24,487 bases of DNA from Priapulus caudatus (GCF_000485595.1 NW_014577154.1:192312-216798), one strand, 5' to 3'. Shown: positions 9,546 through 19,964, counted from the stretch's first letter. Notes: generated by a model not told the origin, from the sequence alone. Numbers and translations are program-made.

Positions 9546-9613
<68 letters not shown>

Positions 9614-9955
9614 ACAACACACACACTCACAACACACACACACACACACCACACACACACGCACACACACACGTCACGCACGCACGCACCGCGCGCCACT
9701 GCACTCAACGCACACACCACACACACACCCACGACACCACGCACGCCACGCACGCACCACGCACGCACGCAGCACGCACAGCACGCACTGCACGACGCAC
9801 GCCACACACCATACGCACTACGCCACGACACGCCACGCACACCACACACACACACACGCACGTACTCACGCACACGCACCGCACGCACGCACGCACACCC
9901 GCACGCACGCACGTACACACACACGCACGCACACGCGGCGACGCGGCGCGCTCAC
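9531..9955. repeat. CA / GCAC microsatellite
   Basis: (CA)n to about 9660, then degenerate CGCACGCA/CCACGCAC sequence to about 9940. Histidine-threonine or cysteine-valine open frames follow from the repeat. Confidence 0.95.
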
Positions 9956-9985
9956 ATGTAGATGTCGTCGCTATAATGGTACGTC

Positions 9986-10094
<109 letters not shown>

Positions 10095-10162
10095 ATTCGC
10101 AATCTCTCAACAACTCAAACACGGTTTGCAAGTCATCGGATCCGACGTCGGATTTACGGCGT

Positions 10163-10174
10163 GGTGACGTCACC
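10163..10174. promoter_or_regulatory. CRE-like 12 bp palindrome
   Basis: GGTGACGTCACC contains the full cAMP-response element TGACGTCA bound by CREB/ATF bZIP factors. It lies in a CpG-rich stretch with no confirmed gene start nearby, so function is inferred only. Confidence 0.3.
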
Positions 10175-10593
10175 GCGCGTGTTAGAGCGACACGCCGACA
10201 GCACGGGATCCGACGAGTCGATCCGGCGACGGCGAAGTCGATCCGTATCCGTCGCCGCGGCTGTTTTATCATCGTTAGGTGCGCGGCGAAAAAAATCAGC
10301 GCAATGCTCACGAGCATTAATAAACCAGGCGGTAATTGTATTGTCGTTCCTAGCGACCGATCCGGGCTGTGTAATATAGGCACACAAACATGATTCAACA
10401 TCACTCAAGCAGATTACGCGTTTGTGTCATAGTGTGTGTCTTACGCGCCCGTACTTCCGCGGGGCAAGTTCTTTCTCTAATTCTATTCTACACATTTGCT
10501 AATTGTAATTGGAAGTAAACGTGATAAAGATTTCACAACCCTTCTGTCTCCCCCGCGCGCGGAAGGTACAAACGAGCGAATGTAAATATCCCG

Positions 10594-10601
10594 TGACGTC
10601 A
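10594..10601. promoter_or_regulatory. CRE-like TGACGTCA
   Basis: A perfect eight-base CRE, 430 bp from the one at 10163. The second site raises interest slightly, but chance is not excluded. Confidence 0.25.
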
Positions 10602-10690
10602 TAATTCTGATGAGTGTAATTGCTCTTGAAGGCAGATTCTGTACTGATGCCAACGAAATACTGATCGCGACCAAGTTTCATCGATTCTTG

Positions 10691-11155
10691 AATAAATTTA
10701 AATTCATCACTAGTAATTAATTAATAAATTTGCATATCGTGTGCATTCCGTTCGATTGCAATAGACAGCCGTAACAGTCGACGTTGTCCGCGTTTTTAGT
10801 TTTACCAATAATCAAGCCTCTTTATTTTCCAACCAGACAAACACACTGGTAGTTATATGGCAATGACTCATTAATCACAACTTACTTCCTTTCCTCATAC
10901 CACCAAACATCGTCTTGCCTTATATTATGGATCGCCTTTGTAACCATATGTTTCACCTCATAAAATACACACTCCTCACTGGTTCATGTTTATTTCGGTA
11001 GCAATCAAAATAAGAAAAAAATGTAATGCGTTGACCTCATTTCGTAGGTCTCTTTTGCGTTTTTCATAGACCCTCGTATGTCTTGTAAAATAATAGCCGT
11101 TGTTATTACGTTGTTCTTATGAGTTACTACATATGAGTTGTTAATAAGAGCTTTA
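10691..11155. other. AT-rich spacer, nothing recognised
   Basis: No open frame, repeat or RNA that I can support. Confidence 0.4.
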
Positions 11156-11368
11156 CTAAGCTCTCAAAACCATTACACACTGAGAGACCAGAAAGTAATA
11201 CATAATTAGAAGAATAGACGTGACAAAACCGACTGTTTCGTTGTAATCTTTCTCGCCGCAGGTATTGTTGCAGCGACTATACACCTCAGTATTGACGCAA
11301 ATCTCGACGAGCATAAGTGTCGCAAGAGATACGGCGAGAAGGGTTTGTCGCTGCGGGATGTTTTGCAT
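11156..11368 (-). CDS. Possible small membrane or secreted protein, 70 aa (hypothetical)
   Basis: From the ATG at 11368, the minus strand reads 70 codons. A basic N-terminus (Gln-Arg-Gln) leads into a hydrophobic stretch (about residues 10-24) that could be a signal peptide or first membrane segment. A polar middle follows with two cysteines and the N-glycosylation sequons Asn-Asn-Thr and Asn-Glu-Thr. A second hydrophobic segment (about residues 47-67) ends near the stop. The frame extends 20 codons further upstream without another ATG. That edge has a 'gatcgcag' acceptor-like AG, so it might instead be an exon. I recognise no family. It could be a chance frame, but the ordered hydrophobic-polar-hydrophobic layout is less common by chance. 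Confidence 0.2.
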   Translation of the reverse strand: MQNIPQRQTLLAVSLATLMLVEICVNTEVYSRCNNTCGEKDYNETVGFVTSILLIMYYFLVSQCVMVLRA

Positions 11369-11515
11369 TGCTGTAAAATTACATGGCGTCGCCTGATTAG
11401 CAGTCCATTGTCTACGAATACCCTGCACTGCGATCGGTCAGGTTGGCTTGATGATTATCTCAGCATGTCTCTCTAGATTTGACCAATTAGTTCGCGCTGG
11501 GAAAGCTTGTTTTAG
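11369..11515. other. Unassigned spacer
   Basis: Short non-repetitive sequence. Nothing is supported. Confidence 0.4.
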
Positions 11516-11735
11516 CTCAAAGAAGAAAGGGCAAAGGAAAGGTAAGACGCAGATGAAGAAATAAAAGACGAAGAAAAAGTAGAAAGCGAGGATGAAAGCG
11601 AATAAAAGAAAACAACTAGAAAAATAAAAAGAAGCGGAAGTAGACGTATATTATGATGAAGACGAAGAAGAAAGAAAAGCAAAAAAAGAAGAAGAAGAAT
11701 AAAAAGGAGAAGAAAGAGCAGAAGACGACAAAGAG
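11516..11735. repeat. Polypurine (GAA/AAG-rich) tract
   Basis: About 200 bases almost entirely A and G on the + strand, with many 'agaagaa' words. The opposite strand gives a leucine/serine/phenylalanine-rich open frame (11512-11844) that I regard as compositional. Confidence 0.85.
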
Positions 11736-12095
11736 ACATCTCAGCTATTGATATCCCGTTTCTGCTTGCTACCAAAGCTCTCTGCACAACGGCTCCAATC
11801 ATTAACAGCTCTTTCACGTGGCGCGCACGCGTCCCAGCATGCAAAGTAATACGAACCTAGTTGGGCTGTCGGCAGCATAACCCCGTCGTTTATATAGGTT
11901 AAACGCCTACTCAAAAACCACTTAAGGAAACACCTTCGTTATACGCGAGGCGACGCGCTCTGTGGAAAGCCATTAGCCACCCGCGTTTGGCGCCCGAGAT
12001 ACACGCGCATGCGCAAAACCTTGGGTGCGGCATCGATACGGATTGAAACATTAATTCCTCCCTCCCCCTCCTCCTTCAGATCTCCACGCGAAAGA
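11736..12095. other. Unassigned spacer with an NRF1-like palindrome
   Basis: Non-repetitive, moderately GC-rich. GCGCATGCGC, the NRF1 consensus core, is at 12005-12014. No gene start is visible downstream. Confidence 0.4.
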
Positions 12096-12142
12096 CATCC
12101 ATCCATCCATCCATCCATCCATCCATCCATCCATCCATCCAT
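12096..12142. repeat. Short (ATCC)n tract before duplicate copy 2
   Basis: About 47 bases of perfect ATCC. It is in the same position relative to copy 2 as the 1.85 kb satellite is to copy 1, but far shorter. Confidence 0.95.
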
Positions 12143-12739
12143 CTATTCATCCATCTAATTATCATTCGCCCCGTTTGCACAGTTACTGTTATGATATTAA
12201 AAGATAAGGGACATATGGACTTGCGACATTCATCATGAACTTAAAGTAAATCTTTCGTCATCTTGCTATATCTCTTCATGGATCAGCCTACCTCAGCAAC
12301 AATTGCTACTCTGGTACTTTAGTCTTACCCCGGCTCTGCCTTCACCCTAAGAGCGAAACCTCTAAAACGCGGGGAATCTCACATTTTTCGTATTGATGAA
12401 TATAGTAAAAGAATTGGCCGAGCTTTATATGACATATTTAGCAAACCTGGGAAACCTCTTACCTCGAGAATAGCGCGAAATCGCGTATATGCGCGTTCAT
12501 GAATATATTCCTCGCTGACCTGCAAATAAAGCCCCCCCCCATAGTAACGCAATAACTCCACTTTCGATTCTCAGCTCGGCACGCGTGACCTAGCCATTCT
12601 GCGAACGTTACGCACGATGACGACTTACGCGCTGCACTCGCCACATTTCGCGACGGGCACCCGTATTCCGTTTGTCGATAGTAGGCCATCGAGCACGCAA
12701 AGGGCAGATGATTGAAGTGTCCGCCAGCCCCCCTCCCAA
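12143..12739. repeat. Duplicated ~0.6 kb segment, copy 2
   Basis: Aligns end to end with 8887-9530 but is 47 bases shorter. Most differences are single-base losses, often in doubled letters, for example 'gcgccgagaatcggcg' against 'gcgcgaaatcgcg'. A few are genuine changes, such as an extra 'tattccg' near 12663-12669. The AATAAA plus poly-C feature is kept (12525-12540). Confidence 0.95.
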
Positions 12740-12795
<56 letters not shown>

Positions 12796-12818
12796 GCACA
12801 CACACACACACACACACA
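12740..12818. repeat. (CA)n microsatellite after copy 2
   Basis: Near-perfect CA with one GCAC interruption, parallel to the CA tract after copy 1. Confidence 0.97.
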
Positions 12819-13310
12819 GGCATTACAATACCTATCTTACCTTAATGATACGTGTCGGAAAAAGGGTGAAAATATTTGAATTAGATCTACAATGTTGAAT
12901 AATAATAACTTTCGACGCTAGGAGAAATAAATATCCGCTTTAAAATCGATCAGTATTCTGTGAGTGCAAGTGAAGTAGCAAGGGGAGGGACAGAAGAGGA
13001 TGAAGGCGTAGGAGGGGAAGGAGGGATGGCGGGATGACGGGGAAGCTGAATTCTATGGCAGGATTCATTCTAAATCGTTTCTATTATGGCACGTCATAAT
13101 TCACTCGCACATTTATTCAGCCGCCGCACAGCCTGCGTGCCATCAAACACACTTCAATCACATTATATATATATATATATATATACTAACGTATAAGTGT
13201 AGAATGCCTGCTGTGTCATCAGTATAGATATTTAGAATATCTTTGGTCAAAAAATGTTCTTTTTTTTAATAAAAAAAAATACATATACATCAGCCAATTC
13301 AATCTTGCGA
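12819..13310. other. Unassigned spacer
   Basis: Contains a G/A-rich stretch (about 12970-13050), a TA microsatellite (13163-13185) and poly-T/poly-A near 13260-13280. No gene is seen. Confidence 0.45.
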
Positions 13311-13320
13311 TCTCTCTCTC

Positions 13321-13367
<47 letters not shown>
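13311..13367. repeat. (CT)n microsatellite entering the gap
   Basis: CT alternation with a few TTT breaks that runs into the N block, so its length is not known. Confidence 0.95.
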
Positions 13368-14350
13368 NNNNNNNNNNNNNNNNNNNNNNNNNNNNNNNNN
13401 NNNNNNNNNNNNNNNNNNNNNNNNNNNNNNNNNNNNNNNNNNNNNNNNNNNNNNNNNNNNNNNNNNNNNNNNNNNNNNNNNNNNNNNNNNNNNNNNNNNN
13501 NNNNNNNNNNNNNNNNNNNNNNNNNNNNNNNNNNNNNNNNNNNNNNNNNNNNNNNNNNNNNNNNNNNNNNNNNNNNNNNNNNNNNNNNNNNNNNNNNNNN
13601 NNNNNNNNNNNNNNNNNNNNNNNNNNNNNNNNNNNNNNNNNNNNNNNNNNNNNNNNNNNNNNNNNNNNNNNNNNNNNNNNNNNNNNNNNNNNNNNNNNNN
13701 NNNNNNNNNNNNNNNNNNNNNNNNNNNNNNNNNNNNNNNNNNNNNNNNNNNNNNNNNNNNNNNNNNNNNNNNNNNNNNNNNNNNNNNNNNNNNNNNNNNN
13801 NNNNNNNNNNNNNNNNNNNNNNNNNNNNNNNNNNNNNNNNNNNNNNNNNNNNNNNNNNNNNNNNNNNNNNNNNNNNNNNNNNNNNNNNNNNNNNNNNNNN
13901 NNNNNNNNNNNNNNNNNNNNNNNNNNNNNNNNNNNNNNNNNNNNNNNNNNNNNNNNNNNNNNNNNNNNNNNNNNNNNNNNNNNNNNNNNNNNNNNNNNNN
14001 NNNNNNNNNNNNNNNNNNNNNNNNNNNNNNNNNNNNNNNNNNNNNNNNNNNNNNNNNNNNNNNNNNNNNNNNNNNNNNNNNNNNNNNNNNNNNNNNNNNN
14101 NNNNNNNNNNNNNNNNNNNNNNNNNNNNNNNNNNNNNNNNNNNNNNNNNNNNNNNNNNNNNNNNNNNNNNNNNNNNNNNNNNNNNNNNNNNNNNNNNNNN
14201 NNNNNNNNNNNNNNNNNNNNNNNNNNNNNNNNNNNNNNNNNNNNNNNNNNNNNNNNNNNNNNNNNNNNNNNNNNNNNNNNNNNNNNNNNNNNNNNNNNNN
14301 NNNNNNNNNNNNNNNNNNNNNNNNNNNNNNNNNNNNNNNNNNNNNNNNNN
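13368..14350. other. Assembly gap (983 N)
   Basis: A continuous run of N, entered through (CT)n and left through (AG)n on the same strand. The open frames spanning it are meaningless. Confidence 1.
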
Positions 14351-14380
14351 AGAGAGAGAGAGTATATATATATATATATA
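14351..14380. repeat. (AG)n then (TA)n leaving the gap
   Basis: About eleven bases of AG followed by TA alternation. Confidence 0.95.
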
Positions 14381-15660
14381 GGTCAGCGGTGCCCACGGGG
14401 AAGAGACGCGTCTCCGTTTACAGCCCGCATAGATGGGCTACGGCCCACGCGTTGCTCCTGCGCATACACCACACAACACAACAACACAGGTAGTTGTAAC
14501 GCAAGGTAGCTAGCAGCTGTCTCATACACAGCCTCTCGTCAACCTGATTAGAACGACGCCGCTGGTCTACAACACGAACGTCGTCAGCTGAACGCCCCAG
14601 ATAAATCGTCGTCACGAAGCCACGCATCGTTAAGTTGGGCGCGCCGTTGCGGCCCGAACTGCGGCCCCAACTGCGAATGCTCTTCTGTTTATGCGAGAGC
14701 GTGAACGGAATGGCGTGCCGCGATTCTTCACCGAGTTAGCGCCGCCATTTCTAGGCGAGCACACAAAAATACCGCTAATGTCGTAAAATTTCAAGCTACG
14801 TAACTCCATTTAATTTGCTCCACATCAGCAAATTGGATATATGTATATATATATAGTTATAAAAACATCCCGCGTGCGCTTAGTGATTTTTGTTCTGTTG
14901 TTTGAGCCGTTGAATGCACGTCAATTAAAAAGCAAAGTTATGTAAACCTTTTATTACCTCGACATTCGAATGACAGTTCACCACGAGCCTTTGAATCACA
15001 ACCCTTTCACATTTCGTTGAGCCTGGATTGCGGTGCAAATAATTTGATTTACAGTGAATCGAATAAAGCGGCAACGACGTCGAGGCAGTCTAGAGACAAG
15101 ACTGTACTGCGTCTGCATGAAGCGACGTAGAATGCAAGATCGCGTCGATTTTTCGCTCTCGCAAAAATCATACTTTTCAATCTTACCGGAATGACTGTTG
15201 CAAACGCGCATTTTGCATAGCGGTTGAAAATGCTGATCGAGGTTTAGATCAGAAATTTCGACGAAATGCAACGACATACAGTCCATTCGTCACTACACAC
15301 AGAGTCGTCAACAGGGAACCAGCCTATGTTAAAGTACAGCCGGATGATTCAGACATCTACTAACACGGAGACATTCGTTTTGGCAGTCATCTTGGAAACG
15401 TGTTTTCGCTTACAAATCAACGGGTCCGTTAGGGTCACATGCTGGTTTAACCGCGCCACAGTCTTAACACGCAACAAGGATTTTGTCGTGATAATGAACA
15501 GGCTTTACAGTACTTATACTATGCCATTATATGACAACTGTCAACCTGTATGTAAACCTGACCACGTCTCTGTCGAGTTTCAGCAGCCAAAATCCGCACA
15601 GAACTTATAAAATCAATGCGGAATTTGGTAGATTTTACGGCACTAATGTCCTTCTTTATC
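14381..15660. other. Low-repeat region, no gene recognised
   Basis: The least repetitive stretch of the window. It holds a 12 bp direct repeat 'tgcggccc(g/c)aac' at about 14648-14671, a YY1-type GCCGCCATTTC word at 14741-14751 (minus orientation) and a short TA run near 14840-14856. Open frames of 60-114 codons (15266-15610 +, 14996-15286 -, 15519-15710 -) overlap one another on opposite strands and show no domain I know. Confidence 0.4.
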
Positions 15661-15666
15661 CTAAAA

Positions 15667-15792
15667 ATGGCTGCCGAGGAGAATTTGGCGTTGCTATGGA
15701 TGGTATACAAACAGGGACGTCTCTGTGATAGAAGGTCACCAGCGCATGCGCAGCAATTTATGATTTTAGATTTAGAATACCATGCGAGCTAA
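15667..15792 (+). CDS. Possible small ORF or first exon, 41 aa (hypothetical)
   Basis: The ATG lies in 'aaaaatggctgccgag', a good animal initiation context that also resembles a YY1 site at a transcript start. The frame reads Met-Ala-Ala-Glu-Glu-Asn-Leu and stops at 15790-15792. It could be a first exon using a GT inside the frame (for example 'agaag|gtcacc' near 15734), but that donor is weak. A perfect NRF1-like GCGCATGCGC lies within it at 15742-15751. I recognise no protein family. It may be chance, and I rank it above the other short frames only for its start context. Confidence 0.2.
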   Translation: MAAEENLALLWMVYKQGRLCDRRSPAHAQQFMILDLEYHAS

Positions 15793-15980
15793 ACATAGTT
15801 TAAATAGTAAATTAAACGATTTAGTTTTTGTTATCGTAGATAGGCCGAGCATCCCCACGCAGGCGCCGACAGGGGAAGACCCGTTTCACTGAGCGCGCCA
15901 ATGATCAAAAGGATTCTAAAGTGTTTACACATATGAACGCGGTTGTTATTTGGCGCAAAGGAGTTTTTCCCTTTTTTCTG
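15793..15980. other. Unassigned spacer
   Basis: AT-rich, then mixed sequence. Nothing is supported. Confidence 0.35.
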
Positions 15981-16085
15981 TTTAGTTTCATCTTCTCTCT
16001 TTTGCTCTCTTTCTCTCTCTCTTTCTCTCTCACTATGTTTCTCTCGCTCCTTCTCTCTCCCCAATTTCTCTCATTTTATCTCTCA
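15981..16085. repeat. CT-rich polypyrimidine tract
   Basis: About 100 bases of C and T with 'tttctctctc' repeats. It lies 350 bp upstream of the PIN-like gene. Confidence 0.85.
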
Positions 16086-16438
16086 TCTAAAACACGTACG
16101 TACTAATGTGACTGTATGACTGCGCGAACTGACATATTGCGACGCTTTCCTTAATCGATCTATCAGTCCGCTCATCAAAGACAATCAGTGACCGCGCGCG
16201 TCAAAACGTTAATCTAGCTTTGCATTCTCTCATCGACCAAGAACCTTGCAGCCGCATCCAGCTAGCTGCGAAACCCTCTACAATATATTATATATATATA
16301 TGATATGACCGGCGGTCTAAGAAATCGCAGTTGGAGATCCCTCGAACTAGAACAGCAGCATTACCTATAGAGCAGCGGGCGTATATGCGAGCATTCAGAT
16401 AATCAACTGTTGCTGATTCGATTGAGATTGGAAGAAAG
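16086..16438. other. Upstream region of the PIN-like gene
   Basis: Non-repetitive apart from a TA run (16284-16302). No clear TATA box or initiator stands out from the AT background. It may hold the 5' end of the element or gene, but no terminal repeat was recognised. Confidence 0.35.
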
Positions 16439-17334
16439 ATGGAAAGCAAATACATCGCCAGTCTCCCTGATGGGTTCTACGACCCTATTAGTAGCCCCAT
16501 CAATACAATGTCTGTTCTCACAAAGCAGGTCAAGAGCAATCAGGCCAGGCCAGTAATAAACCTTGAGAACATGTTTCTTTGGTCAAACGCCTTGGAGGTC
16601 TTGCCATCAGCTCCTGACATTGTCATCGTGGATGTTTCACAGCTGTTCTACAATATTGTGTGGCCACATGGTGGCAGTCCCTCAGATCTGATCGCATCTA
16701 TTCAATGCCGTTTAAGTCGCTATTCTGATGGTATCGCGAAAATCATTGTCTTCGACAAGTACCAAGATGTCTCGGTCAAGGATCATGAGAGAATGCGGCG
16801 GGCTGGTGAAGTTATCATCGACTATAAACTCTCCATTACCAGTCATCTGCCAAAAAGAAATGCAATCATGAAGAGCAAGATCAACAAGCAGAGGCTGGCA
16901 AGCGTGTTGTGTACCTTCAATGTAGGAGAAAATGCAACAATGGATACTCAGGACGACGGTGTATTTGGTCACGATGAAGCCGACATTACCATGATCTCCT
17001 ATGTCCTCATGGCTGCTAACTATGGACAAGGCGTAATCTGTGTGCTTAGTGATGACACAGATGTGTTCATCTTACTGGTGTACTGGGTGTATTGGGCACC
17101 ACCGAGGCATGTGGCTGTCACAAAGAGCATCTTTCATGCACGTCATACTGTATCTGCTCTGGTAAAGAGAGCTGCTGCAATCCATACACTAAGATACGAG
17201 ATGCTCAGGCTGAAGATGAGAGGGATGTTGAGGGAGAGGATTTTGTGGAGGGTATAGATCATGAGGGTGAAGGCCATGTGGATGTTGAAAATAGTCTTTC
17301 TGAATTTGATTACCTGGATGATGAGTGGGAGTAA
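16439..17334 (+). pseudogene. PIN-like domain protein of an invertebrate repeat family, internally deleted and frameshifted
   Basis: The ATG at 16439 sits in a good context (AAGATGG). The first frame gives an Arg-Pro-Val-Ile-Asn-Leu-Glu block (residues 37-43), then a PIN/FEN-like core. Its strand Ile-Val-Ile-Val-Asp is at 61-65, Phe-Asp-Lys-Tyr at 105-108, Lys-Asp-His-Glu-Arg at 114-118, His-Asp-Glu-Ala-Asp at 178-182 and Asp-Asp-Thr-Asp-Val-Phe at 205-210. D65, D106, E180/D182 and D205-D208 are plausible metal-binding acids. PIN proteins are metal-dependent nucleases, but activity here is inference. After residue ~218 the same frame (to 17257) loses family character. A cysteine-rich tail (CGC...SCTSYC...CC) and acidic C-terminus continue in the +1-shifted frame from 17092 to 17334. 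In relatives as I recall them, a long stretch separates core and tail, so an internal deletion near 17090 is likely. Sequence upstream of residue 52 also looks shortened. A spliced intron is a less likely alternative. Confidence 0.65.
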
Positions 17335-17860
17335 GCCAATGTTCATGCACTATGCACCATGACTGTGCCTACTGCAGCTAATAATTTACAACCTACGTGT
17401 TAACAGGTGTGATTACATGTTTCAAATATGGCTTCTTACTGTTTTTCATCGCCAAATATGACAAATGATATATGATTATCCATTCCTGTGCATGAATAAA
17501 CTAAAATGTAATTTAGTTAAAAATTCCATTCATTTTTCATTGCTGAAAAGAAAAATTTGACCTTTACTTGACTTTTAGCTTCTGACCCTGACCTTGAATC
17601 AGAAAAATGACGTCAGAAATAGATTCTACGCACCTAAAACCCATATAAAAGATGCATTACACATCATTTTATGTCAAGTGGTTAAGCAGTTCAATTTTGA
17701 AGATGGCGTCCAGCGGCCATTTTGGATTTATGCAAATTACTAGAGTTGCCCAAAGTTGCCATTTGGGAAACCAAGCTGAATTTGTTTTAGGACCCCCATA
17801 TGAATACAAATCAGCAAAAAAACTTCATAGGAAAGAATATTTCTAGGTTCATGAAATATC
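17335..17860 (+). repeat. 3' region of the PIN-like element
   Basis: Follows the stop at 17334 and contains an AATAAA signal at 17495-17500. Next comes 'gacctttacttgac' and 'ctgaccctgaccttga' (about 17561-17597), a CRE TGACGTCA (17608-17615), and 'aagatggcgtccagcggccat' type sequence near 17700 continuing 'tttggatttatgcaaat'. From memory, the same order of 'gaccttgac', 'tgacgtca' and 'ggccattttggat' accompanies repeat copies of this family in other invertebrates. I cannot confirm that without a search. Confidence 0.45.
17495..17500 (+). promoter_or_regulatory. Polyadenylation signal AATAAA
   Basis: A perfect signal 160 bases past the stop of the cysteine-rich/acidic frame, consistent with a transcript that ended here. 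Confidence 0.4.
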
Positions 17861-18304
17861 AAATCGACTAAGTGGCCGAGCCGTATTTACTTTCACGTGG
17901 CTAGACAGGAATGAGTTAGTGCTTCGCTCCTTTTACTCGTATAATACTCACGTAGATATATAATAGTGACAATCACATTACTGCGCTGGAGGATTGTAAG
18001 GAATGTCAAGTGGAATAAGCGGGGCCTGGGATTTCACGCATCCGAGATAGAACTCGGATAGAGGATGTCGAAATCCAATCACGGGAGGCTAATAATAACA
18101 CAGGTGCATCAGGTTCTTCATAGATTTCGACGAATTCATCGAAGTAATATACATAATTGCCGCGCGTGGATCGTCTTCGTTGAAGTTGTTCATGACCCGC
18201 CCTTCCCCCTCCCTCCCCTTTCCTCAGGAAATTGCCTTTTCGTGTTAAACACGAAGACTACATATACGGCTCTACGTATTTCATTATCAGAAGAACACAG
18301 CGAA
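17861..18304. other. Unassigned spacer
   Basis: Mixed sequence with a pyrimidine-rich patch near 18198-18226. No gene is supported. Confidence 0.4.
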
Positions 18305-18735
18305 TTCTATACATACATGCATACATACATACATACATACATACATACATACATACATACATACATACATACATACATACATACATACATACATACATAC
18401 ATACATACATACATACATTACATACATAACATACATACATACATGACATACATACTACATACATACATAATACTACTACATCTACTACATACATACATAC
18501 ATACATACATACATTAATCATACAACATACATACATACATACATACATACATACATACATACATACATACATACATACATACAACATACATACATACATA
18601 CATACATACATACATACATACATACATACATACTACATACATACATACTAACATACATACATACATACATACATACATACATACATACATTACATACATA
18701 CATAAATACTCATAATACATACATTACATACATTA
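18305..18735. repeat. (CATA)n tetranucleotide array, ~430 bp
   Basis: 'acat' units with occasional single-base breaks. It reads Tyr-Ile-His-Thr on + and Met-Tyr-Val-Cys on - with no stops, which explains the open frames here. Confidence 0.97.
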
Positions 18736-18810
18736 CATTACATGCATGCATGCATGCATGCATGCATACAATGCATGCATAATACATACATATATATACA
18801 AATCGCAACA

Positions 18811-18843
<33 letters not shown>

Positions 18844-18985
18844 CCACAACACACACTACACACACACTACATGTATATATATATACAAACGCACATGCAC
18901 AGACAAAGGCAGATGCAAGCACAGACAAGCACATACAAACAAACAAACAAACAAACAAACTGACAGACAGACAGCCATGCAGATA
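18736..18985. repeat. Series of short tetra- and dinucleotide repeats
   Basis: In order: (ATGC)n at about 18741-18781, TA/CA at 18782-18800, (CA)n at 18806-18870, TA at 18872-18885, (AAAC)n at about 18936-18960 and (CAGA)n to about 18974. One repeat gives way to the next by a single-base change of unit. Confidence 0.9.
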
Positions 18986-19806
18986 CGCACGCACGCTTAC
19001 GCACGTACGCTTACACGCTTACACACGCTTACACTTACGCTTACACACGTACACACTTACGCGTACACACTCACGCGTACACACTTCACGCGTACACACT
19101 CACACGTACACACTCCGCGCACCCTCACGCGCCAATCACTCACGCGTACACACTGACGCGCACACACGTACCACGCACTCACGCGCACACACTCACGCGC
19201 ACACACTCACGCGTACACACTCACGCGTACACACTCACGCGTACACACTCACGCGCACACACTCACGCGTACACACTTCACACGTACACACTCACGGTAC
19301 ACAGCTCACGCGTACACCACTCCACCGTACACACTCACGCGCACACACTCACGCCGCACACACTTCACGCGCACACACTCACGCGCTACACACCACCGCG
19401 TACACACTCACGCGTACACACTCACGCGCACACACTCACGCGCACACACTCACGCGCACACACTTCACGTGCACACACTCACAGCGCACACACTCACGCG
19501 TACACCACTCACGCACACAACACTCACGCGTACACACTCACGCGTACCACTCACGCGCACACAACGTACACACTCACGCGTATACACTCATCACTGCGTA
19601 CACACTCAACGCGCACACACTCACGCGCACACACGTACACACTCGCGTACCACTCCGCGTACACACGTGACACAAGCACGTGCACACACGCACACACGCA
19701 CGGCGCATTACACCGTACACACTCACGCGCACACACGTACACACGCACCGCGCACACACGTACATACGCACGCGCACACACGTACACACTCACGCGCACA
19801 CACATC
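18986..19806. repeat. 14 bp minisatellite, unit CACGCGYACACACT
   Basis: About 50 or more copies of a 14-base unit in which position 7 alternates between T and C. Each T-type unit contains ACGCGT and each C-type unit ACGCGC. Sporadic one-base losses or gains break the phase. No gene is implied by the open frames. Confidence 0.93.
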
Positions 19807-19963
19807 ACCCTCACGGATCTGCTTCCACAATTAGACAGCAGCCGTAGCAAAATTCCTGCAAAAACGAAGCGATGCATATAATTTTCTTTTGAACAACTAC
19901 ATTACGGATATTCTACATTCGTACGCCAGCCTCCCTCCGTAACAGACTCACCCCACCACTCTT

Positions 19964-19964
<1 letters not shown>
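19807..19964. other. Short unique spacer
   Basis: Non-repetitive sequence between the minisatellite and the CT tract. Nothing is recognised. Confidence 0.4.

Noticed and set aside
13254-14396. Long frames on both strands of 365-375 codons
   Set aside because: They run across 983 N bases and cannot be interpreted.
18305-19806. Regular direct repeats considered as a CRISPR array
   Set aside because: Unit lengths are 4 and 14 bp with no unique spacers, and the DNA is eukaryotic.
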